Below, one piece after another: positions 40,967 through 49,352 of a DNA stretch of 64,000 nucleotides. Source of the stretch: Azorhizobium oxalatiphilum. Its GTDB lineage: Bacteria; Pseudomonadota; Alphaproteobacteria; Rhizobiales; Xanthobacteraceae. The position numbers and the translations under genes are program-made. The stretch covers positions 711,743 to 775,742 of the forward strand of contig NZ_BMCT01000001.1 in assembly GCF_014635325.1 (NCBI RefSeq), read 5' to 3'. Every line of letters starts with the position of its first letter. The stretch's first letter is position 1. Under the pieces are notes generated by a model, which saw nothing but the letters and a program-made list of their open reading frames with translations, was not told the DNA's origin and made no database searches.

Positions 40967-41722
40967 ATGCAGGTGCAGGACTTTTCCGGCCGGCGGGTGC
41001 TGGTCACGGGCGCTGCGAGCGGCATCGGCCGCCGTGTCGCCGAGCGTTTTCTGGAACGCGGCGCGGAGGTGGTGGGGCTGGATGTCTGCCCCGCCGCGGG
41101 CGACATCGGCTTCCGGCTGGAGCTGCTGGACCTCGCCGACCGGGAGGCGGTGGATGGGTTCTCAACCCGCCTTCAGGCGGAGACGCCGCGCCTCGACGTG
41201 CTGGTGCATGCGGCGGGCGTGCTGCGCATCGGCGCCGCCGACGCGCTGACGCCGGAGGACTGGGATGCCTGCATGGGTGTCAACGTCACCGGCGCCTTCA
41301 ATCTGCTGCGGCGCTGGATTCCCCAGTTCCGTGCCCAGCGTTCCGGCGCTATCGTCAATGTGGCGTCCAATGCCGCCCACGTGCCCCGCGTGGGCATGGC
41401 CGCCTATTGCGCCTCCAAGGCGGCGCTGGTGAGCTTCAGCCATTGCGTGGGGCTGGAGCTGGCGGCCTATGGGGTCCGCTGCAACGTGGTCTCGCCCGGC
41501 TCCACCGATACGCCCATGCTGCAGGGCATGCTGAAGGATCCGGCCAATGCCGCGCGGCTGATCAGCGGCCTGCCGGAGCAGTACAAGCTCGGCATTCCGC
41601 TGGGCAAGCTGGCGACGCCGGATGATGTGGCGGATGTGGTGCTGTTCCTGGCCTCCGATCAGGCCGGGCACGTGACGCTTCAGGATGTGGTGGTGGACGG
41701 CGGGGCGACGCTGGCGGCGTGA
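40967..41722 (+). CDS. entA: 2,3-dihydro-2,3-dihydroxybenzoate dehydrogenase (EntA-like SDR), 251 aa
   Basis: Short-chain dehydrogenase (VLVTGAASGIGRRVAERFLE, VHAAGVLRIGAADALTPEDW, NVASNAAHVPRVGMAAYCAS with YCASK, PGSTDTPMLQGML). It matches EntA in length and in the RxGMAAYxxSKAAL segment. It oxidises the dihydrodiol to 2,3-dihydroxybenzoate with NAD. ATG at 40967 is preferred (GGGAG seven bases upstream) over the TTG that would overlap entB. Last gene of the operon. Confidence 0.9.
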   Translation: MQVQDFSGRRVLVTGAASGIGRRVAERFLERGAEVVGLDVCPAAGDIGFRLELLDLADREAVDGFSTRLQAETPRLDVLVHAAGVLRIGAADALTPEDWDACMGVNVTGAFNLLRRWIPQFRAQRSGAIVNVASNAAHVPRVGMAAYCASKAALVSFSHCVGLELAAYGVRCNVVSPGSTDTPMLQGMLKDPANAARLISGLPEQYKLGIPLGKLATPDDVADVVLFLASDQAGHVTLQDVVVDGGATLAA

Positions 41723-41724
41723 GA

Positions 41725-41753
41725 GGGAGGGCGGACCGATGGCCCGTCCTCCC
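41725..41753. terminator. Bidirectional terminator-like hairpin between entA and the flavin monooxygenase gene
   Basis: GGGAGGGCGG (41725-41734) pairs with CCGTCCTCCC (41744-41753) with one mismatch, in the 39 bases between two convergent stop codons. No long T run is present. Confidence 0.5.
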
Positions 41754-41761
41754 CTTGGGCT

Positions 41762-43066
41762 CTACCCTTGCAGATGCTCGAAGAACGTCGTGCCCGTATA
41801 GTCCTTGCGGAACAGGCCGGCTTCCGTGAGGCGGGGCACCAGATCGTCCAGCACCAGATGCATGCAGTCCACCGAGCCGCCGGGCGTGGCGATGAAGCCA
41901 TCGATGGCTCCGGCCTCGGCCCAGGCGCGGATCTCCGCCAGCGCATCCTCCACCGTGCCGATGATCTGCCAGTGACCCGAGCCCGCCACCTCGGGCCGCA
42001 GGAACAGATCCGCACGGGTGGGCGTCTCGCGCAGGATGGCCCGGCGCAGCAGATCGGAATGGGTGCGGCTGCGCACCCGCTCCGGTGGCGGCGGAAGATC
42101 GGTGGCGCTGATCGGGCGGTCATCGGGCCAGTCGGAGAGATCGAGGCCGGTCATTTCGCAGATGATCGCGAGCTTGCGGGCGATGTCCGCCCCCGCATGG
42201 GTTTCGGCGAACAGCGCCTGCGCCTCGGCGCGGGACGGGGCCAGATAGAGGCTGAGGCCGGGCAGGATGCGGATGTCGCCGGCCTTGCGGCCCGCTGCCT
42301 CGGCGCGTCGGCGCAGATCGCTACGCACCTCCAGCGCCGCCTCCCGGTCCGGCGCGGAGATGAACACCGCATCGGCCACGGAAGCCGCGAAGGCGCGCCC
42401 GGCCGGCGATGCGCCGGCCTGCACCAACGGGATGGGCGCATCGCTGAAGGCGGGCAGGTTGAGTGGCCCCTTCACCTGAAAGAAGCGGCCCTCGTGGTCG
42501 ATGGGATGGACGCGGGCCGGATCGCCATGGCGGCCCGTGGCGCGATCGGTCAGCAGCGCGCTGCGCGGATAGCTCCCCCAGAGCGCGCGTACCACATCGG
42601 TGAATTCGGCCGCCTGCGCATAGCGCTCGTCCGCCGAGGGCATGGATGCGAGGCCGAAATTGGCATGCCCTTCCAGCGCGGTGACGATGTTCCAGCCGGC
42701 CCGCCCGTTGCTGAGCCAGTTCAGGCTCTGGATCTGCCGCGCCACCACATAGGGCGGGTAGAAGGTGGTGGACATGGTGGAGAGCAGGCCGATGCGCGTG
42801 GTCTCCTGCGCCACCGCCGTCAGCAGGACGGTGGGATCGAGCGCGGCGAAGGCCGAGCCCTGCTCCAGCGCCGGCGTGTTGAGGAAGAGCGTGTCGGGCC
42901 GGAACACGAAATCGAGCTTCGCCGCCTCCGCCCGGCGGGCGATATCCACATGGAAGGCTGCGGAGAAGATGCCCTCCACTTGGCTGTCGGGTCGGCGCCA
43001 GCCGGCACCGTTGAGCCATGTCGGGGCCAGCGTCATGCCGATGTGGAGCGGCTTCAGGGTGCTCAT
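41762..43066 (-). CDS. Bacterial luciferase-like FMN-dependent monooxygenase (NtaA/SnaA/DszA type), 434 aa
   Basis: LLM-class flavin-dependent oxidoreductase of the nitrilotriacetate/pristinamycin/dibenzothiophene monooxygenase subgroup. Seen are HIGMTLAPTWLNGAGWRRPD, FVFRPDTLFLN, STTFYPPYVVARQIQSLNWL, GRAGWNIVTALEGHANFG, YAQAAEFTDVVRALWGS and PLVQAGASPAGRAFAA. Such enzymes use FMNH2 from a separate reductase to oxidise N- or S-containing compounds; NtaA opens the chelator nitrilotriacetate. ATG at 43066 is chosen with GGAAGG eight bases before it. It lies on the same strand downstream of the TonB receptor gene. A role in breaking down or modifying an iron chelate is possible but not shown; sulfonate or thioether use is the alternative. 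Confidence 0.8.
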   Translation of the reverse strand: MSTLKPLHIGMTLAPTWLNGAGWRRPDSQVEGIFSAAFHVDIARRAEAAKLDFVFRPDTLFLNTPALEQGSAFAALDPTVLLTAVAQETTRIGLLSTMSTTFYPPYVVARQIQSLNWLSNGRAGWNIVTALEGHANFGLASMPSADERYAQAAEFTDVVRALWGSYPRSALLTDRATGRHGDPARVHPIDHEGRFFQVKGPLNLPAFSDAPIPLVQAGASPAGRAFAASVADAVFISAPDREAALEVRSDLRRRAEAAGRKAGDIRILPGLSLYLAPSRAEAQALFAETHAGADIARKLAIICEMTGLDLSDWPDDRPISATDLPPPPERVRSRTHSDLLRRAILRETPTRADLFLRPEVAGSGHWQIIGTVEDALAEIRAWAEAGAIDGFIATPGGSVDCMHLVLDDLVPRLTEAGLFRKDYTGTTFFEHLQG

Positions 43067-43199
43067 GGTTCGCCCTTCCGGGTGCGATGACGCCGGGGCG
43101 GGCGGCGTGAGGAGAAATTGGCGCGGGGCCGGATCGTGACGAATGCCGGCGCTGCGCAGGGGACGGGGAACTGGTCCGTGTGAAGGCCCCAATGCCAAT

Positions 43200-43223
43200 G
43201 GAGCACGGCGCGCGCCGTGCTCC
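43200..43223. terminator. Perfect 24-base palindrome between receptor and monooxygenase genes
   Basis: Half-site GGAGCACGGCGC followed at once by its reverse complement, 71 bases after the receptor stop codon (minus strand). It would form a long GC stem in RNA. It may end or attenuate receptor transcription before the monooxygenase gene, though no U tract follows. Confidence 0.5.
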
Positions 43224-43293
43224 AAGTGGTCGTCTCCGGGTGCGTCGCTTTCGCGCTGGCGCCGGGCAGATGATGCCGGCGCCCCGCTTGACC

Positions 43294-45351
43294 TCAGAAC
43301 TGGCCGCGCATGCCCACGCCGAAGATCTGCGGGATGGTCATGGAGGCCTCGACGCTGCCCAGCGAACGGTTGAGCTGCATGTAGGTGGGCGAGCGCTCAT
43401 TGAAGAGGTTCTTGGCGTAGCCATAGACCTCGAAATGCTGGTTGAACTTGTAGGCCACCGAGGCGTCGGCGATCATGTAGGAGTTGGTCTGATAGGCCAC
43501 CGTGTTGGCGTCGTCGGAATAATAGCCGTCCACGAAGCGCAGCTTGCCGGCCACGCTGAGCCGCTCGATGGGCTCCCAGACGGCGCCGAAGTCCACCGTA
43601 TAGCCCGGCGACTTCTGGAATTCGTTGCCCACATAGGCGGGGTTCGAGCCCATGGAGGTGATCTCGGACTGGGTCACGCCCCAGCCGGCGGTCACGAGCA
43701 GGTTGCTGAGCACCTTGTAGGAGGCGCTCAGCTCGAAGCCGAAGGCATTGGCCGCGTCCGCATTCACCGTATAGGTCTGCGTGAGGCCGCTGGAGAGCAG
43801 CACGTTCACGTAGCGCTGGGCATCCTGATAATCCATGTAGAAGAGGTTGCCGGTGATGAACAGGCGACCATCCAGGAAGTTCATGCGGGTGAACAGCTCG
43901 TAGTCCCACACGGATTCCGCCTCGAAGGGAATCCACTGCCCGGTGCTGACATTGAGCGACACGCCGCCGGGATTGTAGCCCTTGCTGATGAGGCCGCCGA
44001 CGGTGATCTCCTCGGTCAGCGCGTAGGCGAGCGTGATCTTGGGCAGCCAGGCGTCGAACGTCTCGTCATAATTGATCGGCACGCGGGCAAGCGAGGAGGT
44101 GCCGGTGCGCTGCACGTGATCCTGCTGGTAGCGCAGGCTGCCGGTCACGGTCCAGCGATCGGTCAGCCGGTAGGACAGCTCGCCGAAGATGCCGAGATTG
44201 TCCTTGGTGTCGTCGAAGGAGGAGATGCCGCGATAATAAAGCACCTCGTCCGAGGTGGTGTTGGCATAATAGAGGCCGGCAAGGCCGCTGATCTTGTTGC
44301 TGGCTTCGCCGAACAGCAGGCGGGTCTCGTTCGAGATGTTCGTCTGGTTGATGGAGGCGCCGGCGTCCGTCATGGGATCGTTGATGCGGGCGATGTCGGA
44401 ATCCGAATACTGGGCCTGATTGACCAGCTTGATGCCGTTGCCGAAATCATAGCTCACATCGAGGATGCCGGTGTTGGTGGTCTGGTCCCAGCTCGGCATG
44501 GTCAGTGAGCGGCTGTTCAGGTCCGCATAGGACGGGAAGGCGGCCTCGTCCGTGGGGCGGTTGGTGTCGAGATAGGAATAGGTGAGCTTGGCCTCGAGAC
44601 CGGGAATGGTGGTGGGCCGCCACAGCAGCTTGCCGCGCACCATCAGCGAGGCATAGTCCTGATCGGACTCGCCGGGATGGAAGGCGGGATTGATATAGTT
44701 GATGAAGGTGTCGCGGCCGTAATAATCCACCGCGATGCGGCCGGCCAGCTGGTCATTGAACGGGCCACTGAGCGCGATGGAGGCGCGGTTGGTATTATAG
44801 CTGCCGTATTCCGCCTGATAGAGCATTTCCGGCGTGAAGGTGGGATCCTTCGTATTGACGATGATCGTGCCGGCGATGGCGTTGGCGCCCTGGCTGGTGG
44901 TCTGCGGGCCGCGGAACACCTCGATGCTCTTCACATCCCAGGAGGGGACGCCGCCGAAGACATATTCGTACCAGTTCTGGTAGTGGCCATCCACATTGAT
45001 GGTGGCGCGCGGCACGGTGCCGGACAGGAAGGCGATGGAGCCGGTGTTCGGGCCGATGGTGTCCTGGCCACGGATGATGGGCGCGCTGACCGGGCCGGGG
45101 AAGACCACGTTGGGCGTGCCCTCGATCACGTCACGCACGGTGGGGTCGCCGAAGCTGTTGGCGATGTCGTTGGCGGTGAAGACCGACACGGACGAGGCGG
45201 TCTGCGTGAGCGTGCGCTCGACTTTTTCGCCGGTCACGATGACATCGGACAGTTCGATGACTTCTTGTGCCAGGCCGGGTGTTGCCAGCATGCTCGCCAC
45301 GGCAACAACGCTCACTCCACGCATCAAGTCTTTGGCCAACCCCAGCGTCAT
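43294..45351 (-). CDS. TonB-dependent outer-membrane siderophore receptor, 685 aa
   Basis: A signal peptide (MRGVSVVAVASMLATPGLAQ) is followed by a TonB-box-like ELSDVIVTG. Next come a plug domain (VRDVIEGTPNVVFPGP, IIRGQDTIGP, IEVFRGPQTTSQGANAIAGT, IIVNTKDPTF) and a beta-barrel of alternating strands, ending in the terminal Phe (GMRGQF) needed for barrel assembly. It should bring the ferric siderophore across the outer membrane. Its place among siderophore synthesis genes makes the home-made siderophore the likely ligand. GAGG eight bases before ATG supports the start. A possible iron control element lies about 96 bases upstream. Confidence 0.9.
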   Translation of the reverse strand: MTLGLAKDLMRGVSVVAVASMLATPGLAQEVIELSDVIVTGEKVERTLTQTASSVSVFTANDIANSFGDPTVRDVIEGTPNVVFPGPVSAPIIRGQDTIGPNTGSIAFLSGTVPRATINVDGHYQNWYEYVFGGVPSWDVKSIEVFRGPQTTSQGANAIAGTIIVNTKDPTFTPEMLYQAEYGSYNTNRASIALSGPFNDQLAGRIAVDYYGRDTFINYINPAFHPGESDQDYASLMVRGKLLWRPTTIPGLEAKLTYSYLDTNRPTDEAAFPSYADLNSRSLTMPSWDQTTNTGILDVSYDFGNGIKLVNQAQYSDSDIARINDPMTDAGASINQTNISNETRLLFGEASNKISGLAGLYYANTTSDEVLYYRGISSFDDTKDNLGIFGELSYRLTDRWTVTGSLRYQQDHVQRTGTSSLARVPINYDETFDAWLPKITLAYALTEEITVGGLISKGYNPGGVSLNVSTGQWIPFEAESVWDYELFTRMNFLDGRLFITGNLFYMDYQDAQRYVNVLLSSGLTQTYTVNADAANAFGFELSASYKVLSNLLVTAGWGVTQSEITSMGSNPAYVGNEFQKSPGYTVDFGAVWEPIERLSVAGKLRFVDGYYSDDANTVAYQTNSYMIADASVAYKFNQHFEVYGYAKNLFNERSPTYMQLNRSLGSVEASMTIPQIFGVGMRGQF

Positions 45352-46126
45352 GGCTTATCCTCATCCCCTGAAAACGCCGCGCCCGCCGGCAAAAGGCGGC
45401 GCGCCACGACAGTTCATCCCCCCGAAATAGCCTGATCGATCTCAAATTTAGATCGAATATAAAATGTATATTCCTCTCAGGCAGATTGCGTAGAAGGTGC
45501 GATCAACCGATGTTGCGTCGCATATAGAAGCTAATCAATAGAGTCTTGAAAACAGTTCGTATCCCGGCCGTCAAGGCGATATTGGCAGATATCGGGCCAT
45601 TCTGTGTTGTTTTGAATGATTAAAGCCTGAGTCCGTCAGCGTTCAAAAGTGTTGGGAATGAAAGGCTGAGGGTCAACACATACGCCTTATAGGGTGCTCT
45701 GATGCGGCAATATGGAACGCAGCGAATGTAGGGCGCTCAATGCATGGCATGGTGTTGATCTGGATGGGACCGTCCGGATATTCCATGGCAGGCTAATGCA
45801 TCGCTAGCTGTGTTTCATCTGATGTTATGAAGCTTGAATTTGCGCGCTCAGTCAGATGTTTGTGGAATTTTCGGTGGTAATATCTGGCTTCCCGTGGCGG
45901 GGTAGAAAGTAATAACACTTAAAAACTACACGGGCGCATCTTGCGCTCTGCGGCTTGAATCCCTCACCTTCGCGCCCTGATCAGGATGCGCCGCCGCCGG
46001 GAGCGGCGTGCCGAGCTGCGTGCCGGATGTCCCGCCGCATGCCCCGTTCAGACAGATGATCCGATGCGCATCAGCTGAGTCGGTGATGGTCCGGCGCAGG
46101 TGTGTCGGGCAGGGAGAGGAAGCCGG
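45352..46126. other. Long AT-rich intergenic region between the receptor and NRPS2 genes
   Basis: A 775-base stretch without a credible gene. The centre (about 45430-45930) is much more AT-rich than the surrounding DNA, and only short frames occur. It must hold the divergent promoters of the receptor and NRPS2. The last 200 bases turn GC-rich. It could hide a small RNA, but no structure with a terminator was recognised. Confidence 0.5.
45447..45463. promoter_or_regulatory. Weak candidate Irr box before the TonB receptor gene
   Basis: TTTAGATCGAATATAAA fits the ICE half-sites (TTTAGAA / TTCTAAA) at 11 of 14 positions. It is in the AT-rich promoter region about 96 bases before the receptor start codon. 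Such AT-rich sequence gives chance matches, so the call is tentative. Confidence 0.35.
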
Positions 46127-49045
46127 ATGACCGACGATCTGAAGCACCCGACGACACCGCGCGCGCTGGACCAGATGGACAATGCGGCGCGGCCGGGGCG
46201 GGGCGTGGAGCCGTCGGCGCGGGAGGAACGCACCTGGCTGCGCCAGCAGCAGGATCCTGATGCCGTCCTCCGGCACGTGATGGCCTTTCGCCTGACCGGC
46301 GGGGCCGATGCGGGACGTCTGGCGGTGGCCGCCGCGCAGGCCATCGAAGGGCTCGATCTGCGATATCGCTTCGACGATGCCGAAGGGTTGCTGGTGGAAG
46401 CCGCCGGCCGTGCCGCCGATGCCGTCCGCATCGTCCGCGTGGAGGATCGCGCCGCGGCGCTCGCCGCCGTGCTGGCGGCACAGGCGGAACCGGCCGATTT
46501 GGAGCATGCGCCCGCGCTGCGCGCCCTGCTGCTGCTGGCGCCGGATGAGGTCATCCTCGCCATCGTTGCCCATCGCATCCTTGATGGCATCGTGGTCTGG
46601 CCGGCGGTGTTCGAGCGACTGTCGCGCATCCATAACGGCCATCCGCTGCCGGCCGGCGTGGCCGGCGCCCCGACCCTGCGGCGTGGGCCGGAGGGGCCGG
46701 ACGATGGGGTAGAGCGGGAGGCGAGGGGGCCGCTGCTGTTCCCCTGGCTGAGGCGCGCGGTCCGCGCGGAGGCGGGGACGATCACCGATTTCGGACGGGC
46801 GCCGCTGTCAGATACGGACGCGCCGCTTGCGGCCCGGCACGGGCTGCGGCTGGTGGCGGGGGCGTTTGCCGGGCTGGGCCCGGTGCCGCCGACGCAAGAC
46901 GAAAAATTCGCGCTGCTGGCGGCCCGTCTCAGTGCCTTCCTTGCGGGATATGCGGGTGCCGATGGTGTCCGTCTGGCGCTGGCGCCGCCCTCGGCGCCGG
47001 ATCTCGGCTGGCGTCAGGTGCGCCTTGCGCGGGATGCGGCCGATGCCGCCGGCACGATCCTCGCCGCCCTCTCCGCGCCACCCGCGCGGGATGGACGTAG
47101 CCTGCCCGATGCCTATGTGAGCTGGATCGCCGATCCGGCCGAGCATCTGCGCCTCGATGGCGTGACTGTCGCGCGTCTGCCTCTGCCGAGCCGCGAGGCG
47201 TGCCCCGATCTGGCATTCGCGGCCGGCTGGGCCGAGGACGGCACCATCACGCTGGAGCTTGTAACCGGCCAGCGGCTCTCCCCGGCTGCCGGTGCGCTGC
47301 TGCTGGAAGCCTTCGTGGATGCGCTGGGCGGGGTGGCGATTGCCGGGCCGGCGATGGTGCCGGTCGAGGCGGGCAAGCCGGAAGCGCCGACACCGGCTGC
47401 CGGCGCCGGCGAGGTGGCGCGGATCATTCTGGAGGAGTTCCGCACCGCGCTCGCCGCGCCGGAGCTGGGCGAGGACGATGATTTCTTCGACCATGGCGGC
47501 CATTCGCTGATCGCGACGCGCATCATCGGCCGCCTGCTCGGTGTGCACGGCATCGAAGTGCGCTTCAACGATCTGTTCAGCCACCCCACCGCGCGCGGCC
47601 TGTCCGAATTCGCGGTCCGCACGGGTGCGGGGGCGACCTCGGCTTCCGCCGATGCGGCGGCGGATGCGGCGCCGGTCGCGCCGCTGTCGCTGGCGCAGGC
47701 CTCGCTGTGGAAGGCCTATGAGGCGTTCGGCTGCGGTGAGGTGTTCAACCTGCCCTTCGCCTTGCGCTTCCTCGATCCCGTGGACGAGACGGTGTTCGCG
47801 CAGGCCTTCCTCGACATTCTCGAGCGCCATCCCGGCCTGCGCTGCCTGTTCCGCAAGGAGGGCGATGAGGTGCGCCAGCACGTGGTGCCGGTCAGCGAAC
47901 TGGCGCGCTACAAATGGTTCTGGACCTCGCAGGAGAGCGAGGGCGTGGAGCGGCACAGCGAGGCCGTGCACCATTTCGATCTCGCGGCCGAGCTGCCCTT
48001 GCGCCTGCGCTTCCTGAGCGAACCGGAAACGGGGCGGCAGGTGCTTTCCTTCCTGTTCCATCACGTGGTGCTGGACGAGTGGTCCGTGAACCTGATGATG
48101 GATGAACTGGCCTTCGCTTATGGCCAGCGCGCGGCGGGCGTGGCGCCGGTCTGGGAGATGGAGCCGGCGCCCTTCCACGCCTTCGCCATCGGCCAGCACA
48201 CCGCCGGCTTCAACGACGCCCATCTGGCCTTCTGGACCGACGCCCTGCGCGGCGCGCCCAAGGGGCGGCCGGTGTTCGCGGGCTCAACGCCCGCCGCCGG
48301 GGCGGCGCCGGAAGGTGAGGCTCCGGATGGCGAGGAGGGGCATGGCTCGGCTGCCGGCGGCTGGGTGGAATTCCGGCTGGAGCCGCAGGTGGCGGACGGG
48401 CTCTATGCGCTGGCGCGGGAGAAGGGCGCCTCGCTGTTCAATGTGGTCTATGCCGCCATTGCATCGTCGGTGCATGTGCTGGGGGGCATCGAGGATCTGG
48501 TCATCGGCACCTCTGCCTCGGGGCGCAACGACACCCGCTTCTTCGATACGGTGGGCTATTTCACCACCGTGGTCGCCCATCGCGTGCGCTTCTCCGGCGG
48601 CATGGCGCTGGGCGATCTGGTGACGCAGGTGCGCAACAACATCAACGACTCTCTGCCCTATGCCGACATCCCCATCGATCTCGTGGAGGGTGCGCTGGGC
48701 ACGGGCGGGGAGCGCGATCATCTGTTCGAGATCTTCATCCAGCTCCACGCCAAGAACAAGCTGAACGGCGCCCTGCCGGTGCCCGGCGGCGGCGAGGTGC
48801 AGTTCCGGCAGGTGGACCCCGAGCGGCACGAATCCCTGCTCGGCCTGCATTTCGAGGTGATGGAGGATGGCGACGCCAGTGAGCGGCTGATCCGCGTGCT
48901 GATGAGCTATCGCTCGGATCACTACAGCCCTGAACAGGTGGAACGCCTTCGCGTCACCACGCAGGCCATGTTCAACCTGTTCGCGCAAGGAGGCAGTGCG
49001 CAGGCGGGGGTAGAGGCGCTTTGCGCGCAGGCAGTGGCGGGCTGA
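46127..49045 (+). CDS. NRPS with C-PCP-C domains, VibF C-terminal-like, 972 aa
   Basis: Domains in order: a diverged condensation domain (about 1-430) whose active-site motif reads AHRILDG at 148-154 with the first His lost; a peptidyl carrier domain with an intact site (DHGGHSL, Ser460); and a full condensation domain (about 515-950) with HHVVLDEW at 645-652, where Glu replaces the usual Gly. This is exactly the C1-PCP-C2 end of VibF. The protein probably holds the heterocyclised dihydroxybenzoyl unit on Ser460 and passes it to the polyamine intermediate. ATG at 46127 follows AGGAGAGGA-like purines at six bases. It stands alone, 10 kb from the Cy-Cy-A gene. Confidence 0.85.
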   Translation: MTDDLKHPTTPRALDQMDNAARPGRGVEPSAREERTWLRQQQDPDAVLRHVMAFRLTGGADAGRLAVAAAQAIEGLDLRYRFDDAEGLLVEAAGRAADAVRIVRVEDRAAALAAVLAAQAEPADLEHAPALRALLLLAPDEVILAIVAHRILDGIVVWPAVFERLSRIHNGHPLPAGVAGAPTLRRGPEGPDDGVEREARGPLLFPWLRRAVRAEAGTITDFGRAPLSDTDAPLAARHGLRLVAGAFAGLGPVPPTQDEKFALLAARLSAFLAGYAGADGVRLALAPPSAPDLGWRQVRLARDAADAAGTILAALSAPPARDGRSLPDAYVSWIADPAEHLRLDGVTVARLPLPSREACPDLAFAAGWAEDGTITLELVTGQRLSPAAGALLLEAFVDALGGVAIAGPAMVPVEAGKPEAPTPAAGAGEVARIILEEFRTALAAPELGEDDDFFDHGGHSLIATRIIGRLLGVHGIEVRFNDLFSHPTARGLSEFAVRTGAGATSASADAAADAAPVAPLSLAQASLWKAYEAFGCGEVFNLPFALRFLDPVDETVFAQAFLDILERHPGLRCLFRKEGDEVRQHVVPVSELARYKWFWTSQESEGVERHSEAVHHFDLAAELPLRLRFLSEPETGRQVLSFLFHHVVLDEWSVNLMMDELAFAYGQRAAGVAPVWEMEPAPFHAFAIGQHTAGFNDAHLAFWTDALRGAPKGRPVFAGSTPAAGAAPEGEAPDGEEGHGSAAGGWVEFRLEPQVADGLYALAREKGASLFNVVYAAIASSVHVLGGIEDLVIGTSASGRNDTRFFDTVGYFTTVVAHRVRFSGGMALGDLVTQVRNNINDSLPYADIPIDLVEGALGTGGERDHLFEIFIQLHAKNKLNGALPVPGGGEVQFRQVDPERHESLLGLHFEVMEDGDASERLIRVLMSYRSDHYSPEQVERLRVTTQAMFNLFAQGGSAQAGVEALCAQAVAG

Positions 49046-49100
49046 GCCGGTGGTGGGCTGATCGGTCAAGGCTGAGCGGTAGGTCCACTCAATAAAGGGA

Positions 49101-49309
49101 CGTCATGCCCGGACTTGATCCGGGCATCCACGTCGGGCCGATAGTGGCCCGCCTCCATGTAAGCGAACGGTGGCCGCTCGACAGTGCCTCTCCCCTCCAC
49201 CCAGCGGTGGGACGTGGATGCCCGGAAGTCGGCTTTTGCCGACTTCCGCACCTTGCAACCGAAGTCGGAAATATCCGACTTCGGGGTCAAGCCCGGGCAT
49301 GACGATGCT
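49101..49309. repeat. Composite palindromic repeat, copy 4 (with nested insert)
   Basis: The left arm starts CGTCATGCCCGGACTTGATC and the right arm ends GCCCGGGCATGACG. The right arm is split by the same 57-base insert as in copy 1 (49226-49282). It marks the right edge of the iron-acquisition island. Confidence 0.85.
49226..49282. mobile_element. 57-base double-hairpin insert inside repeat copy 4
   Basis: Hairpins AAGTCGGC-tttt-GCCGACTT and GAAGTCGGA-aata-TCCGACTTC. It differs from the insert in copy 1 at four positions and sits at the same point of the host repeat. Confidence 0.65.
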
Positions 49310-49352
49310 TTGCTAGATCGGTGTCGTGTTCAGATGACGATTGAGCCCGCCC

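Noticed and set aside
43067-43225. N-terminal extension of the flavin monooxygenase to 43225
   Set aside because: The extension lacks family similarity and includes a perfect palindrome. A good ribosome-binding site precedes the ATG at 43066.
45430-45930. AT-rich block as a foreign gene or prophage remnant
   Set aside because: No frame with sensible composition or known motif was found. AT-rich promoter DNA also occurs before entC, so it is read as a regulatory region.
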